This document shows positions 55,059 to 63,712 of a stretch of DNA of 64,000 bases, in pieces. The notes beneath the pieces are model-generated. The model was not told the DNA's origin and ran no database searches. It saw only the letters and a program-made list of their open reading frames with translations. The stretch covers positions 81,513 to 145,512 of the forward strand of contig JAIOZY010000006.1 in NCBI GenBank assembly GCA_021740385.1. Reading direction: 5' to 3'. Each line of letters opens with the position of its first letter. The stretch's first letter is position 1. This stretch comes from Prolixibacteraceae bacterium (GTDB taxonomy: Bacteria > Bacteroidota > Bacteroidia > Bacteroidales > Prolixibacteraceae). The position numbers and the translations under genes were made by a program.

Positions 55059-57695
55059 ATGAAGATTAAAGGAATTATATTTTTTGTTTGCCTTTTTCTT
55101 GTTTCCATTTTTTCGCATGCACAGACTTTAAGCACCGACATCAGGTTAAACCAACTGGGATTTTTACCCAACTCGGTTAAAATTGCAGCGGTGGTCAATG
55201 CAACGTCCGATAGTTTTAGGGTAATGGACCCCGATTTGTTGGAAGTAGTATTTCGGGGAGAACTTTTGCCATCGATGTACTATTCGGCATCGGACGAAAA
55301 TGTACGCCTGGCCGATTTTACACTCATGACCGAACCCGGCAATTATGTACTGGTGGTCGATGGCCTTGGGAAATCGTTTCCTTTTGAGGTTTCTGAAGAT
55401 GTATTCACTAATTTAGCTAAGGCAACCCTGAAATACTACTATTACAACAGGGCATCAATGCCCATTTTGAGCGAATATGCCGGGGTTTGGGCCCGGGAAG
55501 CCGGACACCCCGATACAGCCGTGGTGGTATTGCCGTCGGCGGCTTCGGAAAACAGGCCGGCAGGAACAATCATTTCAACACCCGGCGGTTGGTACGATGC
55601 CGGCGATTACAATAAATACATCGTAAGTTCGGGGGGAACCGTTTTTACCCTGCTCTCGGCTTACGAAACCTATCCCGAATTATACGATTCACTTAACCTG
55701 AACATTCCGGAAAGCAACAACGGTATTCCCGATATACTGGACGAAGCCCTATACAATATCCGGTGGATGATGACCTTGCTGGACGAAGATGGCGGCGTTT
55801 ATAACAAAACAACCGAAGCTTATTTTAGCGGTTTCGACATGCCTTCTGATGTGAGTGCAACCCGTTATGTTACGGCAAAGGGTACGGCTGCCACACTCGA
55901 TTTTGCTGCTGTAATGGCCATGACTGCACGTATATATAGAAAGTACAACACCGAACTGGCCGATTCGGCTCTTGAAATGGCAGAAAAAGCATGGCTTTGG
56001 GCTAAGCAAAACCCCGGTGTTGTGTTCCATAATCCATCTTCATCGGGCGGATATCCGGGAGTCAATACAGGGGAATACAGCGATTCGGGTTTTGAAGATG
56101 AATTTACCTGGAGTGCTGCCGAACTCTATATTACAACAAAAAATGCCGACTATTATAATGCAATCAATTTCGAACAGTCGTTTGGCGTACCCGGCTGGCC
56201 TACCGTGGGATCATTGGCTTTGCTTTCCCTGCTTGTCAACCAGGATTCGCTTAGCGATGCAGCAAACATCGATTTGATAAAAAGCAGGTTTATTGCAGCC
56301 GTTTCGGGCACAAAAAACAACATTGCTGCCTCGCCATATCGCATCCCGGGTGACTTTTATTATTGGGCAGGAAACAACGCTTTTGCAAATTGGGGCATGA
56401 TGTTTTTGCAGGCTTTCAGGCTAACGGGCGATGCAAGTTACTTTAATGCCGGTTTGTTCTCGCTCGATTATTTACTTGGAAAAAATGCCACAACCTATTG
56501 TTTTGTAACCGGTTTTGGGAGTAAAAGCCCCATGAACCCCCATCACCGCATTTCGGTAGCCGATGGTGTTGCCGATCCTGTTCCGGGTATGCTGGTTGGC
56601 GGGGCAGCCGGTGGCGATGGTGCCGATTGCGGTGCAAGTGCTTACCCTTCCGACCTGTCGGCAAAATCGTATCTCGATGCAGTGTGCAGCTACTCGACAA
56701 ACGAGGTAGCCATCGGGATCAATTCAGGGCTCGCTTTTCTTTCGGGAGCAATAATTGCCGAATATCAAAAGAACTTTATCGGTTCAATGCCCCGTTTCTT
56801 TTCGGTTTCAAAAAACAACATCAGCCTTACCAATAAAAAAGGCGAAGCTGTGTCGCTGTTGCTCGAAGGCAATACCGAATGGGAACTGATACCTTCCGAA
56901 GACTGGATTACAATTAACTCAACAACTGGTATTGGCAATGCAACAGTGCTGGTAAACAGTATTGATGACAACCCTTACGAATCCGACCGTTCAGGTAAAA
57001 TTTATGTTTACAGCCAAAGCATACTAACCGACTCGGTTTTGGTTGTGCAAAACGGTGTTAAGAAATCGTTTCGGATTGAAGCGGAACATTACCTCGAGAA
57101 ATTTGGAACCCAAAATGAAACGACTGCCGATGTGGGCGGAGGCGAGAATGTGGGCTACATTGACGTTGGCAACTGGCTGGCATACACGCTTGATATAACC
57201 GTTGCCGGATACTACGATGTAACCTTCAGGCATGCCGGGTATGCCGGTGATTTCGACGTTTATATCGATGATGTTTTACTGCAGAACTTAACCTTCCCGA
57301 ATACAGATGACTGGCAAGTATGGGAAAGCCATACTGTCGAAATGGAATTGCAAGAAGGACAGCATATTATGAAACTGGTGTTTAATTCGGTAGGAACCAA
57401 CCTTAATTGGTATCAATTCGACTGGAAAGACAAAACAGGCTTCAGAAATAGGGCCTTAAAAGGGTTGAAAATATATCCGAACCCTGCCAGCGGGTATGTA
57501 AATATTGAATTTGAACCGGGTAGGGGAACCGGCGAAATTGAGTTGTTTTCGGTTGATGGCAAATCGATGTTACAAAAAGAATGCACTGGAAGTTCAAGCG
57601 AAACCCTCGATTTATCGGGACTGATTAAGGGAACATATTTTTTAAAGGTCAAAGTTGATTCAAAGTCACAAACAAGAATTTTTATTATTGAATAA
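55059..57695 (+). CDS. GH9 endo-glucanase-type enzyme with BACON, CBM6 and T9SS domains
   Basis: The 878-residue secreted protein (signal peptide to SHAQ) starts with a CelD_N-like Ig domain (about 24-105), followed by the GH9 (alpha/alpha)6 barrel (about 115-570): GGWYDAGDYNKYI holds the base pair Asp180/Asp183 and YSTNEVAIGINS the acid Glu549. Then come a BACON domain (about 575-665; FFSVSKNNISLTNKKG, DWITINSTTGIGNATV), a CBM6 (about 667-793; FRIEAEHYLEKF, VGYIDVGNWLAYTLD) and a T9SS sorting domain (IYPNPASGYVNIEFE). GH9 members cut beta-1,4-glucan, and some attack xyloglucan, so this enzyme extends the locus beyond xylan. It is joined to the GH44 gene by a 1-bp gap. Confidence 0.92.
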   Translation: MKIKGIIFFVCLFLVSIFSHAQTLSTDIRLNQLGFLPNSVKIAAVVNATSDSFRVMDPDLLEVVFRGELLPSMYYSASDENVRLADFTLMTEPGNYVLVVDGLGKSFPFEVSEDVFTNLAKATLKYYYYNRASMPILSEYAGVWAREAGHPDTAVVVLPSAASENRPAGTIISTPGGWYDAGDYNKYIVSSGGTVFTLLSAYETYPELYDSLNLNIPESNNGIPDILDEALYNIRWMMTLLDEDGGVYNKTTEAYFSGFDMPSDVSATRYVTAKGTAATLDFAAVMAMTARIYRKYNTELADSALEMAEKAWLWAKQNPGVVFHNPSSSGGYPGVNTGEYSDSGFEDEFTWSAAELYITTKNADYYNAINFEQSFGVPGWPTVGSLALLSLLVNQDSLSDAANIDLIKSRFIAAVSGTKNNIAASPYRIPGDFYYWAGNNAFANWGMMFLQAFRLTGDASYFNAGLFSLDYLLGKNATTYCFVTGFGSKSPMNPHHRISVADGVADPVPGMLVGGAAGGDGADCGASAYPSDLSAKSYLDAVCSYSTNEVAIGINSGLAFLSGAIIAEYQKNFIGSMPRFFSVSKNNISLTNKKGEAVSLLLEGNTEWELIPSEDWITINSTTGIGNATVLVNSIDDNPYESDRSGKIYVYSQSILTDSVLVVQNGVKKSFRIEAEHYLEKFGTQNETTADVGGGENVGYIDVGNWLAYTLDITVAGYYDVTFRHAGYAGDFDVYIDDVLLQNLTFPNTDDWQVWESHTVEMELQEGQHIMKLVFNSVGTNLNWYQFDWKDKTGFRNRALKGLKIYPNPASGYVNIEFEPGRGTGEIELFSVDGKSMLQKECTGSSSETLDLSGLIKGTYFLKVKVDSKSQTRIFIIE

Positions 57696-57696
57696 A

Positions 57697-59583
57697 ATGG
57701 ATATTCGAAAGGTTATATTTTTATTATGGGTGTTGCCCGGCTTATGGGCTAACGTTTTAATTGCGCAAGATGTTACCATTACCGTTAATGCCAATCAGGA
57801 CAAAAAAGCGGTATCGCCTTACATCTATGGGAAAAACAGTAATGAAGTCAAACCTGCACAATTGTACCGCGATGCAGGTGTGCGCTTTTCGCGCATGAAC
57901 CAGGGAAATAATGCAACCAAATATAATTGGCGCAAGAAAATATCGAGCCACCCCGATTGGTACAACAATGTTTACCCCAACAATTGGGACTCAAAATCGA
58001 TGGATGCTTCAAATAACCACCCCGATATGCAATTGATGTGGGCATTCCAGCTGCTGGGTAGGGTGGCATCGAGTACCGAACATAACTTTAACGACTGGGA
58101 ATATAATAATTCTCAATGGTGGCAAGGTGTGAATCAGAACTTAGCCGGTGGCGGTGTTCCCAACGAGGCTGACCCCGGCGGGAATGCACTTGTTGAGGGC
58201 GATGTCAATCTTTATACCGAGGAATGGCCGGCCGATTCAACCGTGGCTATATTAGACCATTGGTTTGGTGCCGATGGTTTAGGGTTAAACAGTGACCAAT
58301 TTCTGTACTGGAGCATGGATAATGAGCCCGATATTTGGAACGGAACTCACGATGATGTAATGCCCGACGGACTTTTACCGGCTTCGGAATTTATGGACCG
58401 TTTTATTGAAGTGGCCAAAAAAGCCCGGGCATTGTTCCCCGAAATAAAAATTTGCGGCCCCGTTACCACCAGCGAATGGCAGTGGTTCAAGTGGGGAGAT
58501 GAAAGCATCAGGATTGATGGGAAGTATTATTGCTGGTTCGAGTATTTCATAAAGCGCTGTGCCGATGAGGAAAAATCATCGGGTGTAAGGGTGCTTGATG
58601 TATTTGATATCCATCATTATCCTTATGCGCCAACCCATGCAGATGCTCTCCAAAACCACCGGGTATTTTATGATGAAAATTACAACTATCCGGGTGCCAA
58701 TGGAATTAAAACCATAAATGGCGGATGGGACAATTCACAAACCAAAGAATACATTTTTAAACGCATTAACAACTGGCTTGACAAACATTATGGTGAAAAT
58801 CATGGTATAACCCTTGGTCTGAGCGAATGGAGCCCCGGCCCCGATGAACCCAATCTGGCATCGGTAATTTATGCATCTCATCTGGGAACTTTTGCCAACA
58901 ATGGCGTAGAATATTTTACTCCCTGGAATTGGTTTACCGGTATGTGGGAAACCGTGCACCTCTTTAGTCGTTATGCCCGGGATTTCAGCGTTTCAAGTAA
59001 TTCGTCGTCCGAAAATACCGTTTCGGCTTACACTACTGTAACTGAAAACTCCGATTCAACAACCATTATCATTGTAAACCGCGATCAAAGTGTTGCCCGT
59101 AACGTAACCATTAACCTTAATGGGATTGCAGTAGTTGATGGAAGCTACAAAACCTTGCAGCTATCGTCGTTACCAGCTTCCGAAACGTTTAAAACGCATA
59201 CTGATAATGCATTGAAGGATGGCAGTGTTGCTGTTGCCTCAAATTCGTTTACCATTTCGGTTCCCGCACTTTCAACAACGGCCGTTTTGTTGAAATCGGA
59301 ACCAAACGGGATAGAAGAAATAAAAAGCAGTTTGGACGAAATCAGGCTTTTCCCGAATCCGGCTAAAAACGAAATGTTCATAAACCTGAGGTCAGGGGTT
59401 GACGGATCAGTTCAAATTACCATGTTCGACCAGCAAGGAAGAAAGGTGAAGGTTTTCAACACGTATTTTGACGGGCATACTGCCATCCGGGTTGATGTGT
59501 CGTTGCTACAGAAAGGTTATTATTTCCTTTCGGTGAAAACAAACCAATTCAGTACAACAAAGAGCTTTGTAGTAACTAAGTAA
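57697..59583 (+). CDS. GH44 endo-glucanase/xyloglucanase with T9SS tail
   Basis: An upstream TTG extension at 57655 would overlap the GH9 gene by about 40 bp; the signal peptide MDIRKVIFLLWVLPGLWANVLIAQ begins at ATG 57697, giving 628 residues. The GH44 barrel is recognised by VSPYIYGKNSNE, FSRMNQGNNATKYNWR, YWSMDNEPDIWNGTH (acid/base Glu210) and LGLSEWSPG (nucleophile Glu377), followed by the family's small beta-sandwich (about 450-545) and a T9SS sorting domain (LFPNPAKNEMFINLR). GH44 enzymes cleave carboxymethyl-cellulose and especially xyloglucan, which agrees with the alpha-xylosidases, galactosidases and fucosidase nearby. A 396-bp repeat-rich spacer follows. Confidence 0.9.
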   Translation: MDIRKVIFLLWVLPGLWANVLIAQDVTITVNANQDKKAVSPYIYGKNSNEVKPAQLYRDAGVRFSRMNQGNNATKYNWRKKISSHPDWYNNVYPNNWDSKSMDASNNHPDMQLMWAFQLLGRVASSTEHNFNDWEYNNSQWWQGVNQNLAGGGVPNEADPGGNALVEGDVNLYTEEWPADSTVAILDHWFGADGLGLNSDQFLYWSMDNEPDIWNGTHDDVMPDGLLPASEFMDRFIEVAKKARALFPEIKICGPVTTSEWQWFKWGDESIRIDGKYYCWFEYFIKRCADEEKSSGVRVLDVFDIHHYPYAPTHADALQNHRVFYDENYNYPGANGIKTINGGWDNSQTKEYIFKRINNWLDKHYGENHGITLGLSEWSPGPDEPNLASVIYASHLGTFANNGVEYFTPWNWFTGMWETVHLFSRYARDFSVSSNSSSENTVSAYTTVTENSDSTTIIIVNRDQSVARNVTINLNGIAVVDGSYKTLQLSSLPASETFKTHTDNALKDGSVAVASNSFTISVPALSTTAVLLKSEPNGIEEIKSSLDEIRLFPNPAKNEMFINLRSGVDGSVQITMFDQQGRKVKVFNTYFDGHTAIRVDVSLLQKGYYFLSVKTNQFSTTKSFVVTK

Positions 59584-59679
59584 ATAGAAAACAGATACTA
59601 AAACAATGATATCCGGTAAAGTAAATAATAATAGAACAGATTGCTTCACTACGTTACCAATGACAGATTTCGTTATAGT

Positions 59680-59754
59680 GTCATTTCGACGACGAAGGAG
59701 GAGGAATCTGCCGATACGAGGGATTCCTCGTCGCTTCGCTTCCCTCGGAATGAC
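59680..59754. repeat. Dispersed imperfect palindrome (GTCATTTCGACG...GGAATGAC)
   Basis: The ends GTCATT and AATGAC and the inner GGAATC/GGATTCC pair to make a long imperfect hairpin of about 75 bp. Sequences of this type (TCATTTCGACGAAGGAGGAATCT ... CTCGGAATGAC) are well known as abundant intergenic repeats in Bacteroidota; that family membership is from memory of such repeats, not from a search. Confidence 0.65.
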
Positions 59755-59768
59755 ACGCTTTTTACAAC

Positions 59769-59819
59769 TGTCATTTTCGCATTGTGCCCATAAAAATGGG
59801 TTTCCTCTCGCAATGACGT
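59769..59819. repeat. GTCATT...CGCAATGAC repeat unit
   Basis: GTCATTTTCGCA at the left and CTCGCAATGAC at the right form an inverted pair around a second small hairpin (GCCCAT-aaaa-ATGGGT). It looks like a variant of the dispersed CGTCATTGCGAG repeat. Confidence 0.5.
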
Positions 59820-59838
59820 TTATGGATCGTTAAAGAGG

Positions 59839-59879
59839 TGGGGTAATGTGTTCCGGCGAAGTCGGAACACATTACCCCA
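59839..59879. repeat. Perfect 17-bp inverted repeat with 7-base loop
   Basis: TGGGGTAATGTGTTCCG (59839-59855) is exactly complementary to 59863-59879 with the loop GCGAAGT. This is the strongest hairpin in the window. No T-tract follows (ccccaaaaac on the right), so on the + strand it is not a standard terminator; on the - strand the right side would be followed by cctctttaacg, also not a T-tract. Confidence 0.8.
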
Positions 59880-59898
59880 TCCCCAAAAACACAATCCT

Positions 59899-59936
59899 CG
59901 TCATTGCGATAAGCCAGTTGGCGGAGAAGCAATCTC
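59899..59936. repeat. CGTCATTGCGA...GAAGCAATCTC dispersed repeat
   Basis: The unit begins CGTCATTGCGAT and ends GGAGAAGCAATCTC, the form of a widespread intergenic repeat family. Only one unit is complete; its inverted partner would be the CTCGCAATGAC end at 59809-59819. Confidence 0.55.
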
Positions 59937-59979
59937 TAACTTTAACTGAAAATAGATAACTAAAAAAGAACAAAATAAT

Positions 59980-61569
59980 ATGCTTGCAAAATTAAAAATT
60001 GCCACTATTATCATTATTCTCATTCTTTTGATAGCAGGGTGCTCAACGGCACAACAAACCTACCAAAACCCTGTAATAACCGGTATGAACCCCGACCCGA
60101 GCATTTGCCGGGTGGGCGACGATTTCTATTTGGTTACTTCAACCTTCGAGTTTTTTCCGGGCTTACCGGTTTATCACAGTAAGGATTTGGTACACTGGAA
60201 GCAAATTGGCCATGCCCTCGACAGCAAAATCAATTGTCCGTTGGAAGGGGCTGGTTCCTCGGGCGGAAACTATGCACCAGCTATTCGTTACAACAAAGGA
60301 ACGTTTTATGTAACCTGCACCAATTACGGGGGTAAAGGCTCACAGGGGGCTTTTTACGTTACGGCTACGAACCCTGCCGGCCCCTGGTCCGATCCGGTTT
60401 GGGTGGGCAACTGGAATGTCGATCCGTCAATCATGTTTGCCAACGACAGCATGTACTGGGTAAGCCCCGACAATAAGGGCAGTTTCATGGTTGGGACTTA
60501 TGATCCTGTAAAGAAAGAATTCATTACACCTTTGCAACTGATTGCTTCCGGTCTGGGCGGATCATCACCTGAAGGGCCACACATGTACAAAATTAACGGG
60601 TACTACTATTTAATGTCGGCCGAAGGAGGTACGGGCTACGAACACCGCGAAGTAATCCAGCGCAGCAAATCACCTTATGGACCATACGAACCCAGTCCAT
60701 ACAACCCGGTGATTTCGAACATGAACAAACCCGAAAGCCCGTTCCATGCCATAGGACATGCCGATTTGGTTCAGGTTCAGGATGGCTCGTGGTGGTTGGT
60801 TTCATTGGGCATCAGGCCCAAAGGTGGGAAGTTCCATCACCTGGGGCGCGAAACTTTTTTGGCTCCGGTTCGGTGGACCGACGATGGCTGGCCAATTGCA
60901 GGCAACAATGGGGTGATGATGGGCGAATTTCCAGCCCCAAACCTTCCCGAACACAAATGGGACAAAGACCCGGTGCGCGACGATTTCAGCAGTACTAAAC
61001 TTGGTTTGAAATGGAATTTTCTCAGGAATCCATACGATGCCGACTGGTCGCTGACCGAAAAACCGGGTTATTTAAGATTGAACGGTTCTAATGTGAGTTT
61101 GAAAGACAAAGATTCGCCGGCTTTTATTGGGAGGCGGCAGGCGCATTTCAATATGGTGGCTTCAACAAAAATGAGTTTTACTCCCGTTGCCAAAAACGAA
61201 GAAGCCGGTTTGGTGGTGCGCGGAAATGATGCCAACCATTTCAGTTTAGTGGTTACCATGCGTGAAGGAAAGCGGGTAGCCCTTTTCAGAAAATACCTTC
61301 AGGATAAAAAAGAAAGTTTAGAGTATAAAGAAATCCCCAAAGGGGATGTTGATCTTCGCATCAGCGCAAGCGAATTGGAATACAAGTTTTGGGTACTGCC
61401 CAAAGGGAAAAAGCCGATGTTACTTGGCACTGCTGCCACCAAAGACATATCGACCGAGAAAATTCACGGTTTTATAGGTACCTATATCGGAATGTATGCC
61501 TCGGGTAACGGAAAAGCCAACACCAATCCCGCTGATTTTGACTGGTTCGATTATGAGACAATGGATTGA
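59980..61569 (+). CDS. GH43 beta-xylosidase-type lipoprotein with C-terminal concanavalin-A-like domain
   Basis: The 529-residue protein has a lipoprotein signal (LLIAGC, Cys21), a GH43 propeller (about 28-315) and the beta-xylosidase C-terminal sandwich (GH43 C2, about 330-529; VRDDFSSTKLGLKWNFLRNP, PAFIGRRQAHFNM). The base Asp39 lies in MNPDPSI, the modulator in WNVDPSIM and the acid in SPEGPHMY; FYLVTSTFEFFPGLPVYHS is the standard active-site strand of xylan-active members. It likely trims xylose or arabinose from xylo-oligosaccharides at the membrane. This two-domain architecture is distinct from the three GH43-CBM6 enzymes in the window. The GH42-like gene begins 54 bp later. Confidence 0.92.
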   Translation: MLAKLKIATIIIILILLIAGCSTAQQTYQNPVITGMNPDPSICRVGDDFYLVTSTFEFFPGLPVYHSKDLVHWKQIGHALDSKINCPLEGAGSSGGNYAPAIRYNKGTFYVTCTNYGGKGSQGAFYVTATNPAGPWSDPVWVGNWNVDPSIMFANDSMYWVSPDNKGSFMVGTYDPVKKEFITPLQLIASGLGGSSPEGPHMYKINGYYYLMSAEGGTGYEHREVIQRSKSPYGPYEPSPYNPVISNMNKPESPFHAIGHADLVQVQDGSWWLVSLGIRPKGGKFHHLGRETFLAPVRWTDDGWPIAGNNGVMMGEFPAPNLPEHKWDKDPVRDDFSSTKLGLKWNFLRNPYDADWSLTEKPGYLRLNGSNVSLKDKDSPAFIGRRQAHFNMVASTKMSFTPVAKNEEAGLVVRGNDANHFSLVVTMREGKRVALFRKYLQDKKESLEYKEIPKGDVDLRISASELEYKFWVLPKGKKPMLLGTAATKDISTEKIHGFIGTYIGMYASGNGKANTNPADFDWFDYETMD

Positions 61570-61599
61570 GATAAAACAAAAGAATAGAAAAAACGACAA

Positions 61600-61617
61600 T
61601 CCCGACGTACGTCGGGA
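61600..61617. repeat. 18-bp perfect palindrome TCCCGACGT/ACGTCGGGA
   Basis: The palindrome lies in the 54-bp gap between the GH43 lipoprotein and the GH42-like gene. It is the same CCCGAC/GTCGGG style as the hairpin at 22732-22747 and ends 6 bp before the next start codon, where it could mask the ribosome binding region in mRNA. Confidence 0.6.
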
Positions 61618-61623
61618 ACAACA

Positions 61624-63678
61624 ATGATAACGATGAGAACAATAAAACTCAGACTACTAATTCCTTTCATCATTCTCGTGTTGTTGGGAAAAAGTATTGA
61701 CGCTCAGGTCTTATACGTTGGTGCCAACTACCATCCGCATGATGATAAAAATATTGAAAAGATCAAAACCGACATTCAACTGATGAAGGATGCCGGTTTT
61801 ACCGTTACCCGTTTAGGCCATCTGGCCTGGGACAGTTACGAACCTGCCGACGGGCAATTCGACTTTGAGTGGTTCGATAAAGTTATGGACATGATGCACG
61901 AAGCCGGCATCGGGGTAATTCTTGATATTGCCATCCGCCCTGCACCAATCTGGCTTCATCAAAAATATCCTTCCATCAGTGTGACCGATGATAAAGGGAA
62001 CAGGTTATACCCCAATCACCGCTATATGGACGATGTGGGCGACCCCAATTACCGGAAATATGCCCTGCGTTTTACCGACACCATTTCGAAACGATATGCC
62101 AACCACCCGGCTTTGCTGGCTTTCGGCATCGACAACGAATCGGGCGACGGGCCCATTTCCTATTCCGAAACCGTCCGTAAGCGCTTCATTGTTTGGTTGA
62201 AAAACAGGTACAGCAACCTCGACAAGCTGAACCATGCCTGGGCAACACACCGCTGGTCGCGCAGGTTGAACCGTTTCGATGAAGTTGGTTTGCCCACTGC
62301 CGGTTCGAAAAACGGTGCGCCTGAAAAAATCCTCGATTTCCGCCGCTTTATTTCCGATGAAGTAAACGGAATCCTTTTCAAAGTGCTCGATGTGGTGAAC
62401 ACCAACGCCCCCAATGCGCTCACCAATACCAATGCCTGGTATTACAGCTGGATGAAATATTTCGACTATTCACAAATTGCCTATTCGGGCAAAATGACCC
62501 GTCAGGGCTGTGGTTTTTACCCCGGCAACTCGCTCACCACCATTTGGGGCGACATGAACGCTGCTTTTGGGATACAGCGCATACAGTTCGAGAGCGGCAA
62601 CCCGTTTTGGTGCAACGAGTTCAATACCATGGCCTCGGTGCCCAACTCCATACGCAAATCGGCTTATGTGAGCCTGATGTATGGCAACCAAATGGTGTGT
62701 GGATGGACCTGGCAAAGCATGTGGGCCGGCGAAGAACAATACCTGCAGGGAATGATCGACTGGGACGGGCTACCCAACCGAAAATACGATGAGTACAAGC
62801 AAATTGCCACCGAATTCAAAAAGATTGAAAAATTCTTCCCCTACAAATCGAAAGCTGAGGTGGGTTTAGCTTTCTCGTTTCCCAGCCAGATTGCAAGCGG
62901 TGCTTTTCCCGTAAAGCACGAAAATCAGATTCAGGCTTGTTGGGATATGTTCTTCTGGCGCAACATGGATTGCAAAATGCTTGAAATTAGCCAAAGCGAA
63001 CTCAACTACAAGCTCTTATTCGTGCCAGGGGTTACCGTTATGGATCAAACAACGGCACAAAAAATACGCGATTACGTGAAAAACGGCGGTACAGTGATCA
63101 TGACCGCCAACTCGGCCATTGTTGACACCACCGGTCAGGTATTCAAAAGCACCCTTCCGGGAATGCTGAGCGATGTTTTCGGCATCCGTGTTTCAGGTTT
63201 TGAAGAAAGCGAGGCCATCAACCAGATTTCTAAAAAAGGATATACGGGCAAAAAGCTTGAATTCACCTACAAAAGTAAGCCTGTTGATTTTGAGTCGGCA
63301 AGGTTCGAAATCATCCATCCCGAAGGAGCCGAAGTACTTGGAAAATTGACCAGTCTGGACAAGGATTACCCGATAATGACCTCGAACCAATACGGAAAAG
63401 GCCGCGCCATTTACGTGGGATTGCCCGCCAACGGCAATGTATTGGGCGGTGTTGTGGATGAACTGATCAAAGAGCTGGACATCCAAAAAGGCCCCGAAGT
63501 ACCTTCGGGCGTGATGGCACGTCAGATCGATGAAAATCACTTTCTGTATTTGAATATAAGTGGTGAACCCAAAGAAATAAAAATGAACGGTAGATCGAAG
63601 AGCGTTCTTTTCGATAAAGAATATTCAGGCAATTTTACCATTGCTCCATACGAGCCGGAATTTATAGAAATCGAGTAA
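61624..63678 (+). CDS. GH42-like beta-galactosidase
   Basis: The 684-residue secreted enzyme (MITMRTIKLRLLIPFIILVLLGKSIDAQ in two parts; ATG 61633 is an alternative start) has the GH42 barrel beginning VLYVGANYHPHDDK and TRLGHLAWDSYEP, with GIDNESGDG giving acid/base Glu172 and FWCNEFN the likely nucleophile Glu332, followed by the trimerisation-type domain (about 400-610; YVKNGGTVIMTANSA, YGKGRAIYVGL) and a small C-terminal domain. The ends of the motifs differ from the textbook DNEYG and MEQ forms, so it is a divergent member, and activity on beta-galactosides or alpha-L-arabinopyranosides is inferred. It sits directly upstream (34 bp) of the SusC gene. Confidence 0.82.
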   Translation: MITMRTIKLRLLIPFIILVLLGKSIDAQVLYVGANYHPHDDKNIEKIKTDIQLMKDAGFTVTRLGHLAWDSYEPADGQFDFEWFDKVMDMMHEAGIGVILDIAIRPAPIWLHQKYPSISVTDDKGNRLYPNHRYMDDVGDPNYRKYALRFTDTISKRYANHPALLAFGIDNESGDGPISYSETVRKRFIVWLKNRYSNLDKLNHAWATHRWSRRLNRFDEVGLPTAGSKNGAPEKILDFRRFISDEVNGILFKVLDVVNTNAPNALTNTNAWYYSWMKYFDYSQIAYSGKMTRQGCGFYPGNSLTTIWGDMNAAFGIQRIQFESGNPFWCNEFNTMASVPNSIRKSAYVSLMYGNQMVCGWTWQSMWAGEEQYLQGMIDWDGLPNRKYDEYKQIATEFKKIEKFFPYKSKAEVGLAFSFPSQIASGAFPVKHENQIQACWDMFFWRNMDCKMLEISQSELNYKLLFVPGVTVMDQTTAQKIRDYVKNGGTVIMTANSAIVDTTGQVFKSTLPGMLSDVFGIRVSGFEESEAINQISKKGYTGKKLEFTYKSKPVDFESARFEIIHPEGAEVLGKLTSLDKDYPIMTSNQYGKGRAIYVGLPANGNVLGGVVDELIKELDIQKGPEVPSGVMARQIDENHFLYLNISGEPKEIKMNGRSKSVLFDKEYSGNFTIAPYEPEFIEIE

Positions 63679-63712
63679 AATAATGATAGTTATTTACAAT
63701 AAACCTGAAAAT

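Larger units (their letters stand above)
59584..59979. other. 396-bp gene-free spacer made mostly of dispersed palindromic repeats
   Basis: No real gene is seen. It contains at least three repeat units described separately: a long imperfect palindrome (59680-59754), CGTCATTGCGA-type elements (59769-59819 and 59899-59936) and a perfect 17-bp stem-loop (59839-59879). It separates the GH44 operon end from the GH43 lipoprotein. Confidence 0.75.

Noticed and set aside
59606..59833. 75-codon frame in the repeat-rich spacer (contains RRRRRRNLPIRGIPRRFASLGMT)
   Set aside because: It is a translation of the dispersed palindromic repeats; such peptides are common false predictions in genomes carrying this repeat.
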